Positions 17,084 through 24,881 of a stretch of DNA of 36,944 bases are shown one piece after another. The stretch covers positions 1 to 36,944 of the forward strand of contig PCUW01000013.1 in assembly GCA_002787775.1 (NCBI GenBank). Reading direction: 5' to 3'. Source of the DNA: Bdellovibrionales bacterium CG12_big_fil_rev_8_21_14_0_65_38_15. Its GTDB lineage: Bacteria > Bdellovibrionota > Bacteriovoracia > Bacteriovoracales > Bacteriovoracaceae. Each line of letters begins with the position of its first letter. Position 1 is the stretch's first letter. Under the pieces are notes generated by a model, which ran no database searches, was not told the origin of the DNA, and saw only the letters and a program-made list of their open reading frames with translations. A program made the translations under genes and the position numbers.

Positions 17084-17680
17084 CTATACCTCTATCTTGG
17101 ATTCAATACACTCTCTGAGGCGATTTTTTGCCCTAAAAAGAAGCACTCCAAGATTAGTGGTCGTAACGTTAAGAATCTTACAGATATCGTTTGTCCCGTG
17201 GTCATCTATCTCTCTTAGAGAAAAAGCCATTTTTTGGTTTAACGGTAGTTCCTCGATGCACTTTTCAATGATATCCATCGTTTGTGTCGCAACCATGAAA
17301 CGTTCAGGATCAACGACATGGTTTTTCCATGCACCATTTTCATCAAAATGATTTTCCATAATGTCATCTATGACTTCATGTTGTCTGGTCTTTGCGAACT
17401 CTCGCTTGAATTCTTTTGCTTTATTATAAAGGATGCCAAAGAGGAATGTTCTAATGTGAGATTTAGCTTTAAAATTTGGAAGCACATCAAAGAATGTTGC
17501 CCAAACATTTTGAACCAGTTCGCTTGCTTCAACTTCATTAAAACCAAGTCCTAGTGAGCCTTTAAAAAGGTGCTCAGTATAGGCCTTCACAACTTGTTCT
17601 ATAGCCTGATGATCTTGAGCAACAAGTTTTGTAACAAATTCTGAAGTTGAAAATATTTTATAAACGTCGTTATTAGACAT
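17084..17680 (-). CDS. ECF-type RNA polymerase sigma factor
   Basis: A 198-residue sigma-70-family protein. Region 2 is EASELVQNVWATFFDVLPNF with IRTFLFGILYNKAKEFKRE. Region 4 is LPLNQKMAFSLREIDDHGTNDICKILNVT with a HTH ending LFRAKNRLRECIE. The pair with zf-HC2 next door is the standard ECF module. Because it faces the bufferin operon, that operon is its likely target, as bufferins in Caulobacter are under an ECF sigma. On the minus strand, TATAAT occurs at 17725-17720, about 40 bases before the start; its -35 is weak. Confidence 0.92.
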   Translation of the reverse strand: MSNNDVYKIFSTSEFVTKLVAQDHQAIEQVVKAYTEHLFKGSLGLGFNEVEASELVQNVWATFFDVLPNFKAKSHIRTFLFGILYNKAKEFKREFAKTRQHEVIDDIMENHFDENGAWKNHVVDPERFMVATQTMDIIEKCIEELPLNQKMAFSLREIDDHGTNDICKILNVTTTNLGVLLFRAKNRLRECIESKIEV

Positions 17681-17769
17681 ACTAACCTAAGTGGATATAT
17701 TTGTTTCTAATGTTAATGCATTATACTTAAGATAAGAAGAGATATTCATTGACTTTGAGGGAGAAATAA

Positions 17770-18477
17770 ATGGTGCGAGCAGCAAAACTTGTAACATGTC
17801 TACTTTTAATGCACTTGTTAAAAAAGAACACTGTTTTTTCTTCTAATTACCTAATATTACATGAAGATTTTGGCTCAGATAATGCTTCTATTAATATTAT
17901 GGGCATTATGAAGAATTTTTTAACAACTCTTTTATTCATCTTTCCTTTAATTGGGAATGCTACTTATTGTGAAGGGCGTACTGATAAACAGGAGATTGAA
18001 GAGATTATTCTCCAAATCACTTCGAAGTATTTCCCCAACCTATCAAGTCAAAATATCTTAGTAAAAGAATTTAATTCAGACGCTTATTTTCTTCAAGCTA
18101 AGCCAAAAATAAGCACACTTGTTGGACGGAGGAAAGCGCGAAAATATTTCGTGGAAATCAATAAGAAATTATACGATTGCTCACCTGGGAAAATGGCACT
18201 CGAGTCTATTATTGCCCACGAACTTATCCATATAAATGATTACGATCGCATGACAGTACCACAAATCATCGCTCTTGCCGGTAAGTACGCTTCAAAGAAG
18301 GCTAGGGCCAAATACGAAAGAGATACAGATAAGCACGTTGTGCAGGAAGGACTTGGCGAAGGGCTGATTCAGTATAGAAGATGGATTTACCAACAATTAA
18401 CACCAAAAGAGCTTAGCCTGAAAAGATATTATTACCTAACTCCAGAAGAGATTACTGAATTAATGGAGCCTTATTAG
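17770..18477 (+). CDS. Putative exported zinc metallopeptidase (HExxH)
   Basis: Contains IIAHELIHINDY, the HExxH zinc motif in a helix, and a later ERDTDKHVVQEGLGEG that could supply a third ligand. This resembles small SprT/M48-like peptidases, but I cannot place the family. ATG 17770 has an excellent GAGGGAG ribosome site 6 bases upstream. However, a clean signal peptide starts only at 17908 (MKNFLTTLLFIFPLIGNA), 46 residues in, with only GGG upstream. Either the N-terminus has two hydrophobic segments or the true start is 17908. A peptidase cutting exported precursors such as bufferin is possible but unproven. Confidence 0.65.
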   Translation: MVRAAKLVTCLLLMHLLKKNTVFSSNYLILHEDFGSDNASINIMGIMKNFLTTLLFIFPLIGNATYCEGRTDKQEIEEIILQITSKYFPNLSSQNILVKEFNSDAYFLQAKPKISTLVGRRKARKYFVEINKKLYDCSPGKMALESIIAHELIHINDYDRMTVPQIIALAGKYASKKARAKYERDTDKHVVQEGLGEGLIQYRRWIYQQLTPKELSLKRYYYLTPEEITELMEPY

Positions 18478-18488
18478 CCATTTAAATT

Positions 18489-18986
18489 TTAGGGATCAAT
18501 TTTAATTGTGATGTTTTTATTCGATATCAAACGTGACCATTTTTTATCATAGCCGTGAATTTGTTTTGTTTTTCCGGAATTATTATAAAGTTCACGATCT
18601 TGATTGACCCAATCAAAAATACCTCCTTCAAGATTAAAGGCTTTAATACCTTCCTTGCGTAGTTTTGCAGTAATCTTTCCACTGCGATAACCGACTGAGC
18701 AATAAACGATAATTTTTTTATTTGAACTTGAAATAAGTTTCTTGGTTTTTTCAATATTAAAATCATTAAACCCTATATGCTTGGCGTTTTTAAGATGAGA
18801 CACGGAATACTCATTAAGTTCTCGAGAATCAAGCATGATCGCCTCATCATTATTGATTAAAGCTGTGGCGTCATTTTGTGAGATTACCGCTGTAGTAAAT
18901 TTATTAGCAATTTTTTTAAAGTTTGCTTGGCCAAATACATTTGATCCCGTAAAATAGAGCAATGACACTAATAGAGTTATTTTCAT
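18489..18986 (-). CDS. Exported rhodanese-domain protein
   Basis: Signal peptide (MKITLLVSLLYFTGSNVFG) followed by one rhodanese domain: AIMLDSRELNEYSVSHLKNA and the active-site loop YCSVGYRSG with the catalytic Cys. After the domain comes a short tail with IHGYDKKWSRL. Rhodanese proteins of this kind are often found beside arsenosugar genes and would handle sulfane sulfur or a related chalcogen or arsenic species. Its start codon overlaps by two bases the start codon of the divergent phosphatidyltransferase gene. Confidence 0.85.
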   Translation of the reverse strand: MKITLLVSLLYFTGSNVFGQANFKKIANKFTTAVISQNDATALINNDEAIMLDSRELNEYSVSHLKNAKHIGFNDFNIEKTKKLISSSNKKIIVYCSVGYRSGKITAKLRKEGIKAFNLEGGIFDWVNQDRELYNNSGKTKQIHGYDKKWSRLISNKNITIKIDP

Positions 18987-19602
18987 GATAGATCATCCCG
19001 CTCGTCGTTTTATTCAAGCTCATTCAAAGAGCATTGTTAGCCTTGCTTTGAGATTATCATTAAGACCGAATCATGTAACCTTGATTGGTTTTTTTATCTC
19101 GTTTACGAGTGTGTATTTTATCATTTATCATCACTTTATAATGGCAATCTGTATGTGGTGGGTTGGCCGTATATGTGATGCATTTGATGGAATTATAGCT
19201 AGAGGTACGGGACAAGAAAGCATTTTTGGTGGATTTCTTGATCTCGTTTTAGATATGCTGGTTTACTCATCTATTGTTGTATCATTTGCCTTTATTTTTC
19301 CACAGTCTTCAATATTATTTTTGATTATTTTAGTTGGGTATGTGCTCTCAATTACAACTGCTTTAGCATTGGGAGAGCTGCAACAGCGCTTTCAAATTTT
19401 AAATGATAACCGTTCTCTAAGTTTGGCTAGTGGTTTAGCTGAAGCTGGAGAAACTGGAATCTATTACACATTAGTCTTACTATTTCCAGACTATATTAAT
19501 TTATTTTCAATCATCTGGATAATAGTATTAACGATTTCTGCCACAGCTCGAATCATATCTGTTTGGCAATTACAAAAGAGAATTGAATGCAAGCCATCTT
19601 AG
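18985..19602 (+). CDS. CDP-alcohol phosphatidyltransferase
   Basis: An integral membrane enzyme that moves a phosphatidyl (or similar) group from a CDP-alcohol to an alcohol acceptor. The complete motif D-x2-DG-x2-AR-x8-G-x3-D-x3-D is present: CDAFDGIIARGTGQESIFGG then FLDLVLDM. About six membrane segments, 205 residues, normal for the family. The stop lies 16 bases inside the nucleoside transporter gene. The acceptor is unknown; the linked arsenosugar genes make a glycerol- or sugar-type arsenical a candidate (inference). Confidence 0.9.
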   Translation: MIDHPARRFIQAHSKSIVSLALRLSLRPNHVTLIGFFISFTSVYFIIYHHFIMAICMWWVGRICDAFDGIIARGTGQESIFGGFLDLVLDMLVYSSIVVSFAFIFPQSSILFLIILVGYVLSITTALALGELQQRFQILNDNRSLSLASGLAEAGETGIYYTLVLLFPDYINLFSIIWIIVLTISATARIISVWQLQKRIECKPS

Positions 19603-20807
19603 GTCTTTTATTGATTCTAGTATTTTCAATATTTCTTGGTCGACAATATCGTCGGTCTTGGAATGTTAAAGTTATCGCCTTACTTTGGATCGTCGCTTTG
19701 GTTATGTCTTGGATATTCTCTAAAGCGGTGAGTGGGTTAAGTTTTTTTGTTAAATTGAATCAACTCGTCAATGTCTTATCTGATTCTACTCAAAAGGCGA
19801 CAACGTTTTTGTTCGGTTATCTGGCAGGAGGAAAAGCACCTTTTGAAGTTATTGATCCTTCTTCATCCATGATTATTGTTTTTTATGTTTTTCCTATTAT
19901 TATTTTTCTATCTGCCCTTTCAAGTCTTTTGTTTCATTGGGGTATTATTCCATTTATAGTTAACGGATTAACAAAACTAATTAAACGCGTGATTCCATTG
20001 TCAGGACCGCTTACTTTTGGTGTGATTTTAAGTTTATTTTTAGGCACGATTGAAACTCCCTTAGCAATCAAAAACTATCTAAAGAAAATGACACCTCATG
20101 AACTTTTACTTCTCATGTCCGCAACGCTATCAACAATTGCGGGAACAGTGATGGTGCTCTATGCGCAGATTTTAGGGCAAGTTTTACCTGAGAGTCTCTT
20201 CCATATGGTAAGTGCATCGCTTGTAAGCTTGCCGGTTGTCATTGCTCTTTGTTTAACCATCGCTCCATTAGAGGACTTAAGTGATCATGAGCTTCCTCAT
20301 TTGAGTGAATTTAGACGACCTAGTGCAATCTTAGCTTATATTGAAGGGACAGTTGAAGGATTACAGATGGTCTTGTCCATTGTCGCCATTCTTTTGTCTT
20401 TTATGGCGGGTCTACATCTCATTGACTTCATATTGGAAGCTCTTTCATTACCTTCATTAGCGACTATTCTCGGACAGGGTCTAAAGTTAATTGTTTGGTT
20501 ATTAGGTGTTTCTTGGGAAGAGTCACAATATTTGGGAGTTGTTCTGGCTAAAAAAATTCTTATTAACGAATTTGTGGCCTATCTTGATTTGTCTGCGCTA
20601 TCCAAATTATCAGAGAAGTCAAAACTGATCATGACTTATGCTATGTGTGGTTTTGCTAATCTTGCTAGTGTAGGCATTCTTATTGGTGGCCTTCAGCGCT
20701 TATTACCAGATCGTATTCAAGAGATTGTAAAAATTTCTTTTAAAGCTCTTTTGATTGGGAATCTTGCCACTTGGACGACTGGGGCAATGATTGGCTTATT
20801 TTCATAG
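19587..20807 (+). CDS. Concentrative nucleoside transporter (CNT/NupC-like)
   Basis: A 406-residue polytopic protein. FPIIIFLSALSSLLFHWGII and the later SLFLGTIETPLAIKNYLKKM match the CNT core, as do ISTIAGTVMVLYA-like and LINEFVAYLDL; MTYAMCGFANLASVGILIGG near the C-terminus is the transport-domain hairpin. CNTs move nucleosides with Na+ or H+. Coupled to the phosphatidyltransferase by a 16-base overlap. In this context an adenosine-like arsenical could be a substrate, but ordinary nucleoside salvage is the default. The end overlaps the convergent gene by 6 bases. Confidence 0.88.
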   Translation: MQAILGLLLILVFSIFLGRQYRRSWNVKVIALLWIVALVMSWIFSKAVSGLSFFVKLNQLVNVLSDSTQKATTFLFGYLAGGKAPFEVIDPSSSMIIVFYVFPIIIFLSALSSLLFHWGIIPFIVNGLTKLIKRVIPLSGPLTFGVILSLFLGTIETPLAIKNYLKKMTPHELLLLMSATLSTIAGTVMVLYAQILGQVLPESLFHMVSASLVSLPVVIALCLTIAPLEDLSDHELPHLSEFRRPSAILAYIEGTVEGLQMVLSIVAILLSFMAGLHLIDFILEALSLPSLATILGQGLKLIVWLLGVSWEESQYLGVVLAKKILINEFVAYLDLSALSKLSEKSKLIMTYAMCGFANLASVGILIGGLQRLLPDRIQEIVKISFKALLIGNLATWTTGAMIGLFS

Positions 20808-21194
20808 CATCGACTGTTTTTCCCCAGCAAGCCAACGTTTAACATCTATGGCATCAATGATTAAAGAAATAGAGTTAACAACAACTACGGATTTGAGCCA
20901 TATACTAAGAATAGGGTCGTTAATTGAATTCATTTTATACGCATAATAAGTAAGCATAGGGAGCCATCCTATTATATGACCTAAGCCAAGCAGTCTCACG
21001 AAACCATATTTCTTGTAGATAAGTGTCATGATTTCAAATGCCACAATCATTGATATCAGATTGATTATAGAATAATGGCTTGGAAAAAAATACGCCGCTC
21101 CGGCCATGTTTACAAAAGCCATTGTATGAATCCAAATATTCCAAGGGAATTTCATTTTTAAAATGTCTTGAAGGAGGTGTATCGATGAGATCAT
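20802..21194 (-). CDS. Small membrane protein, four hydrophobic segments
   Basis: A 130-residue protein with about four membrane helices (FPWNIWIHTMAFVNMAG, YSIINLISMIVAFEIMTLI, LGLGHIIGWLPMLTYYAY, SVVVVNSISLIIDAID). No known motif was recognised. It starts in an ATGA overlap with the GT2 gene and is the last gene of the thioredoxin/CcdA/GT2 operon. It could assist glycolipid handling. Confidence 0.7.
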   Translation of the reverse strand: MISSIHLLQDILKMKFPWNIWIHTMAFVNMAGAAYFFPSHYSIINLISMIVAFEIMTLIYKKYGFVRLLGLGHIIGWLPMLTYYAYKMNSINDPILSIWLKSVVVVNSISLIIDAIDVKRWLAGEKQSML

Positions 21195-21880
21195 GAGTTT
21201 ATCCGCCTTGGATGCTTAAGAAATAGGATTAAGAGTGTTTTTAAAATGTAAAAGCTCGCTAAAAAAGTACCTTTAATTGTGCCTGATATTTTTGACTTAC
21301 CAATCCTTTTATTTGACTTAATTGTCAATTCAGCAATATTGAGATTGTAGATGAGCGCCTTTACTTGCATTTCAACAGTCCAACCATAATCTCGATCTTG
21401 CATTTGGATTTTATCCCATGCAGCTTTCGAGAGTATTCTCATTGGTCCTAGATCGCGAAAAGGCGAATCCCAAACAACATTCATAATAAAGCATGCTAAA
21501 CGATTACCGAGATGAGCATGTGCTGGAATTTGACTAGATTGCCTTTGTCCTGTGATCAGATCAAGTTTCTTTATTTTCATGTGCTGATAAAGTTTGTAAA
21601 GATCGGCTGAGCTTTCACTGGCATCAGCATCGATATAGGCTAAATAATCGGCACCTTGAGAAAGAGCATGTATTGAACCAGTATAGACTGCTTGGCCATA
21701 TGTTCGCCTTGGCTCAAATAATACAGTCACAGGAAATTTTTTAGCGATAAATTCAGTTTGATCAGTACTATTATTATTAACAACAATAATCTTATCAAAA
21801 TAATTCAAGCAATCTGTAAGAACTTTAGCAATAGAATCTTGTTCATTAAATGCCGGGATTATAACAGCAACAGTTTTCAT
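21191..21880 (-). CDS. Family 2 glycosyltransferase (DPM1/polyprenyl-phosphate type)
   Basis: A GT-A enzyme of 229 residues: VAVIIPAFNEQDSIAKVL (nucleotide-sugar site), YIDADASES (DxD), DLGPMRILSKAAW and DYGWTVEMQVKAL, then KRIGKSKISGTIKGT near the end. This set fits the dolichol/polyprenyl-phosphate sugar transferases that lack membrane anchors. It could charge a lipid carrier used by a GT-C enzyme such as the one at 4212. The start overlaps the CcdA stop by one base (TGATG). Confidence 0.88.
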   Translation of the reverse strand: MKTVAVIIPAFNEQDSIAKVLTDCLNYFDKIIVVNNNSTDQTEFIAKKFPVTVLFEPRRTYGQAVYTGSIHALSQGADYLAYIDADASESSADLYKLYQHMKIKKLDLITGQRQSSQIPAHAHLGNRLACFIMNVVWDSPFRDLGPMRILSKAAWDKIQMQDRDYGWTVEMQVKALIYNLNIAELTIKSNKRIGKSKISGTIKGTFLASFYILKTLLILFLKHPRRINS

Positions 21881-22596
21881 CAGTATTTTGTAATAATATC
21901 TATAAAAAACTCTGGTGAGTTGTTAAGAATAAATGCTTCAAGCTTTCGATCAAAATGCGTAAGGGTTGCAATACCAAAAAGAATGAGGAAAATTCCCATG
22001 ACTTTTTTTGCTCGATCTTGCATAGTTTGAACGGATGACATTCTGCGTGTGAAAAATTGCTTGGAAACATACGCAATAACAAGCAAGGGGAGAGCAGCAA
22101 AAATGCCGAACGTTCCCATGATTGTGATTGCTTTAAGAATTGCGCCTTCTTTTGCAACAAGTGTGAGGGCATAGCCCAGAGTTGGGCCAGAGCAAGGTGC
22201 CCAGATAAAACCTAAAAGGCTTCCAATAATAAATTGGCCGAAGAGACCTTTTTGGTCGGCTTTGTTGGCATATTGATTTGCCCAATTTGAAATTTTTGAT
22301 CCAAGTTGAGCAGTTTTTTTCGTAATTTTTTCAATAATTAAGGATAAGCCAATTAAAATAAAGAATACGGCACTTACCATGCGTAATTGCTCTTGGTTTA
22401 GGCCTAAAAAACGATTTGTTAGAGTGAAAATGATTCCAATTGAAATGAAGCTAGTAATAAGACCAACCACAAGAACAATTGGAGCAGTTCTGCCTTTTGT
22501 TAAGGAACTATTGACGACAAAAGGAAGAGCGCCAATAACACATGGAGATAGAGATGTTAGCAGTCCAGCTAGAACTGCTGAGACATAAATTGTCAT
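21880..22596 (-). CDS. CcdA/DsbD-family thiol transmembrane transporter
   Basis: A 238-residue polytopic protein that passes reducing power from the cytosol to the periplasm. The paired cysteines are in TSLSPCVIGALPF and WAPCSGPTLGYAL, the expected places for CcdA/DsbD transmembrane domains. The gene follows a periplasmic thioredoxin directly, with no bases between. This gives an electron path to periplasmic thiols, useful for c-type cytochromes, bufferin Cys or arsenic chemistry. The window does not say which. Confidence 0.9.
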   Translation of the reverse strand: MTIYVSAVLAGLLTSLSPCVIGALPFVVNSSLTKGRTAPIVLVVGLITSFISIGIIFTLTNRFLGLNQEQLRMVSAVFFILIGLSLIIEKITKKTAQLGSKISNWANQYANKADQKGLFGQFIIGSLLGFIWAPCSGPTLGYALTLVAKEGAILKAITIMGTFGIFAALPLLVIAYVSKQFFTRRMSSVQTMQDRAKKVMGIFLILFGIATLTHFDRKLEAFILNNSPEFFIDIITKY

Positions 22597-23001
22597 CTAA
22601 TTGGTGTATTTTTCAATAAAGGCTTTGATTTTGTCGGTATCAGTTTCTCCAATGAGTTGATCTATAATTTTGTTATTTTTTACGTAGGCAATAGTTGAAC
22701 GCTGTTTTGTTTTTGGACCAACAAATTCATCTACTTTATCCCAATCAACACTATGAAATTCTGCCTTGTTATAAAATTCTTTTGAAATTTTATTAAGTGC
22801 TTTATTTTGCTTTTGGCATACAGGACACCAATCGGCATTAAACGATAAGAAGATTGGTTTTTCAGATTTTATAATTTTTTCATATTGAGCATTTGTTATT
22901 TTTGGTAAATTTTCATCGTTTTGAGTTGAACTAGCATTAACTGCAAATGTTGAGCAAATTAGAACAAGCAAAACCGACCAAAAAAGAGAAACCTTAGTCA
23001 T
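22597..23001 (-). CDS. Periplasmic thioredoxin-like protein
   Basis: A signal peptide (MTKVSLFWSVLLVLICSTFAVNA) is followed by a thioredoxin fold with FNADWCPVCQKQNKAL, the CxxC active site, and the usual cis-Pro region replaced by RSTIAYVKN (no Pro visible). It heads the operon with CcdA, its likely electron donor. A purine-rich ribosome site (AGGTCT-type, from the plus-strand AGACCTCC) lies just upstream. Confidence 0.88.
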   Translation of the reverse strand: MTKVSLFWSVLLVLICSTFAVNASSTQNDENLPKITNAQYEKIIKSEKPIFLSFNADWCPVCQKQNKALNKISKEFYNKAEFHSVDWDKVDEFVGPKTKQRSTIAYVKNNKIIDQLIGETDTDKIKAFIEKYTN

Positions 23002-23171
23002 CTAGACCTCCATATTATTTGTGCAATTGTAGCTTTGAAATGCAGTTCTCAACAATACCCTTTACATAGAACTGACAATTATTGAGCTTAATCGATGATT
23101 TAGTACTTCTGCGAGGGGCATTATGGAGTTTGAGCTTATAATAACCTTGTTGTTTACATCCTTGGGACTCC

Positions 23172-23912
23172 ATGAAGATATTAGTTGTTGATTCTGATCT
23201 TGATAATATTGACGACATAAGACTTTTTTTTGAAGAGTTTGGAGTTCGCTATGTTGTAGCAGCTAATGCGCGAGAAGCAATTTATAAACTTAGAAATGAA
23301 GAGTTTAATGTGATTTTGACAGAGGTCGAGCTTGGGCGAGAAGATGGGGTAAAGTCGGTTAGAGATATTTATAACGTAGCTAATATGAATAAGCTTGAGC
23401 GCTTCGTTATAATGAATCGAGAGATTGAGCAGCATAGAATTTTTTTTCAAAAACTAAAAAATGTACTTTTTTTAGAAAAGCCTATTGATCTTGAAGGGCT
23501 TAAGGATGTTCTCTTCTCAAATAGAAAAGAGAATCAAATTCAAGATGAAAATACCTTGAGTTTTTTATCTGGAGAGCGCGTGATTAGTGAAGGTGACGAT
23601 TCAGATTGCTTGTTTTTTGTAAAAGAAGGTGAATTAAAAGTGATAAAAAGGAATGAACACAATACTGAAGTAGAGGTCGCCAGAATTCAAAGGGGAGAGG
23701 TTATTGGTGAGATCGCTTTGATAGATGAAGGTAAACGCACGGCGAGTGTGTATGCTGTCAGAAACAGTGTTCTGATCAAAATACCAAAAGAGAAGCTTGA
23801 GAAGTACTTTCAAGCTGAACCAAGGTGGATTAAGGCCTTGTTTACTACGATTTCGAATCGTTTGAAAAATACAACATCTGAGTTGGCAAATTTCAAGAAA
23901 GAGCGAAAATAG
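23172..23912 (+). CDS. Degenerate receiver domain fused to a cNMP-binding domain
   Basis: Residues 1-120 form a CheY-like receiver: ILVVDSDLDN carries the acidic pair and LEKPID the conserved Lys. The phosphoacceptor position is Glu51 (ILTEVELG...EDG), so the domain probably is not phosphorylated and may be locked in an active-like state. From about residue 130 there is a cyclic-nucleotide-binding domain with GEVIGEIALIDEGKRTAS, where Glu and Arg are the cNMP phosphate/ribose contacts. There is no DNA-binding domain after it. So it is a signalling adapter that would answer to cAMP or cGMP, possibly from a cyclase such as that at 1-1242. Confidence 0.85.
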   Translation: MKILVVDSDLDNIDDIRLFFEEFGVRYVVAANAREAIYKLRNEEFNVILTEVELGREDGVKSVRDIYNVANMNKLERFVIMNREIEQHRIFFQKLKNVLFLEKPIDLEGLKDVLFSNRKENQIQDENTLSFLSGERVISEGDDSDCLFFVKEGELKVIKRNEHNTEVEVARIQRGEVIGEIALIDEGKRTASVYAVRNSVLIKIPKEKLEKYFQAEPRWIKALFTTISNRLKNTTSELANFKKERK

Positions 23913-23935
23913 ACAGTTTTATAAAAAAACCGCCT

Positions 23936-24859
23936 CTAAAGTTTGTCTTTTATGATTTTGTAAGTCTGTTCAAATTGATCTTCCAGAATCAGATGTTTTG
24001 CTTCATTGATAATATATACTTGATCAGAATTTAGTTGCAGATGGTTTTTAAATTGTTCGACTTGCTTACTACTTGAAAGAAATTTGTCATTCTCACCCCA
24101 AATTAGAGTGACGGTCTTTGGGTCTATTTTAAGAAGATTCTGCTGAAACTTTGAAAGCATATTGTTTTCAATTGATTTAACTGAATAATATAAGACTTTA
24201 TAGGTTCTGCCGGCTCCTTTTATCAAGGGGTTTACATAGCCTTCAATGATACTTTCAAGTTCATCCTCTTTAAATTGCCCAGGGTTATCAATCATACTGC
24301 GAATGGCTGACTGGAAAAACATTTTGTCAGTCAGCGGTGTGGTCGCAAGGTTCATGAGTTGACGAGTCATGAAGTTATAACCATGGTTCCAACCTTGTTT
24401 GAAAGCGAAGGTGTTTAAGATGATCATATTATCAATTGCTATTTCGCTATGCCCGAGCATGTCCCACAATATGGGACCACCAAAATCGTGAACGATGGCA
24501 CTGAAGTGCTTAATCCCAAGCTTATTTGTAATTAGTTCACTTAGGATCTTGCTTTGATTTTCTAGTGAGAGTGAATAATTAGGTACATTATTTATTTGAC
24601 TGGCCCCCATTCCAAGCATGTCTGGAGCTATCACTCGATAACCGAGAGAGGCGAGTTTTGGGATGATATTTCTATACATCCATGATGAGGTGGGTATTCC
24701 ATGAAATAAAACGATTGGCTTTCCTTCACCATGATCGACATAGCTTATTTCGTAATTTTGAATTCTTGTTTTTTTATGCCAAGACTTGAATTGCTCTTGA
24801 TCTACTTGGGCATAGGCAGTAAGGGAGAAAAATGCGATTATTATGGCAACTAGTTTCAT
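23936..24859 (-). CDS. Exported alpha/beta hydrolase, haloalkane dehalogenase/epoxide hydrolase-like
   Basis: A signal peptide (MKLVAIIIAFFSLTAYA) precedes an alpha/beta-hydrolase fold. VLFHGIPTSSWMYRNI gives the oxyanion loop. IVHDFGGPILWDML has Asp in the nucleophile position, as in haloalkane dehalogenases and epoxide hydrolases, rather than Ser. WGENDKFL and AKHLILED supply the Asp/Asn acid and the His. ATG 24859 has GAGG upstream; the TTG at 24862 is less likely. Its start codon is 22 bases from that of the divergent gene at 24882, and the two share one CCTCGAGG ribosome-site palindrome. Confidence 0.85.
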   Translation of the reverse strand: MKLVAIIIAFFSLTAYAQVDQEQFKSWHKKTRIQNYEISYVDHGEGKPIVLFHGIPTSSWMYRNIIPKLASLGYRVIAPDMLGMGASQINNVPNYSLSLENQSKILSELITNKLGIKHFSAIVHDFGGPILWDMLGHSEIAIDNMIILNTFAFKQGWNHGYNFMTRQLMNLATTPLTDKMFFQSAIRSMIDNPGQFKEDELESIIEGYVNPLIKGAGRTYKVLYYSVKSIENNMLSKFQQNLLKIDPKTVTLIWGENDKFLSSSKQVEQFKNHLQLNSDQVYIINEAKHLILEDQFEQTYKIIKDKL

Positions 24860-24881
24860 CAAAACCTCGAGGAGCTTTACT

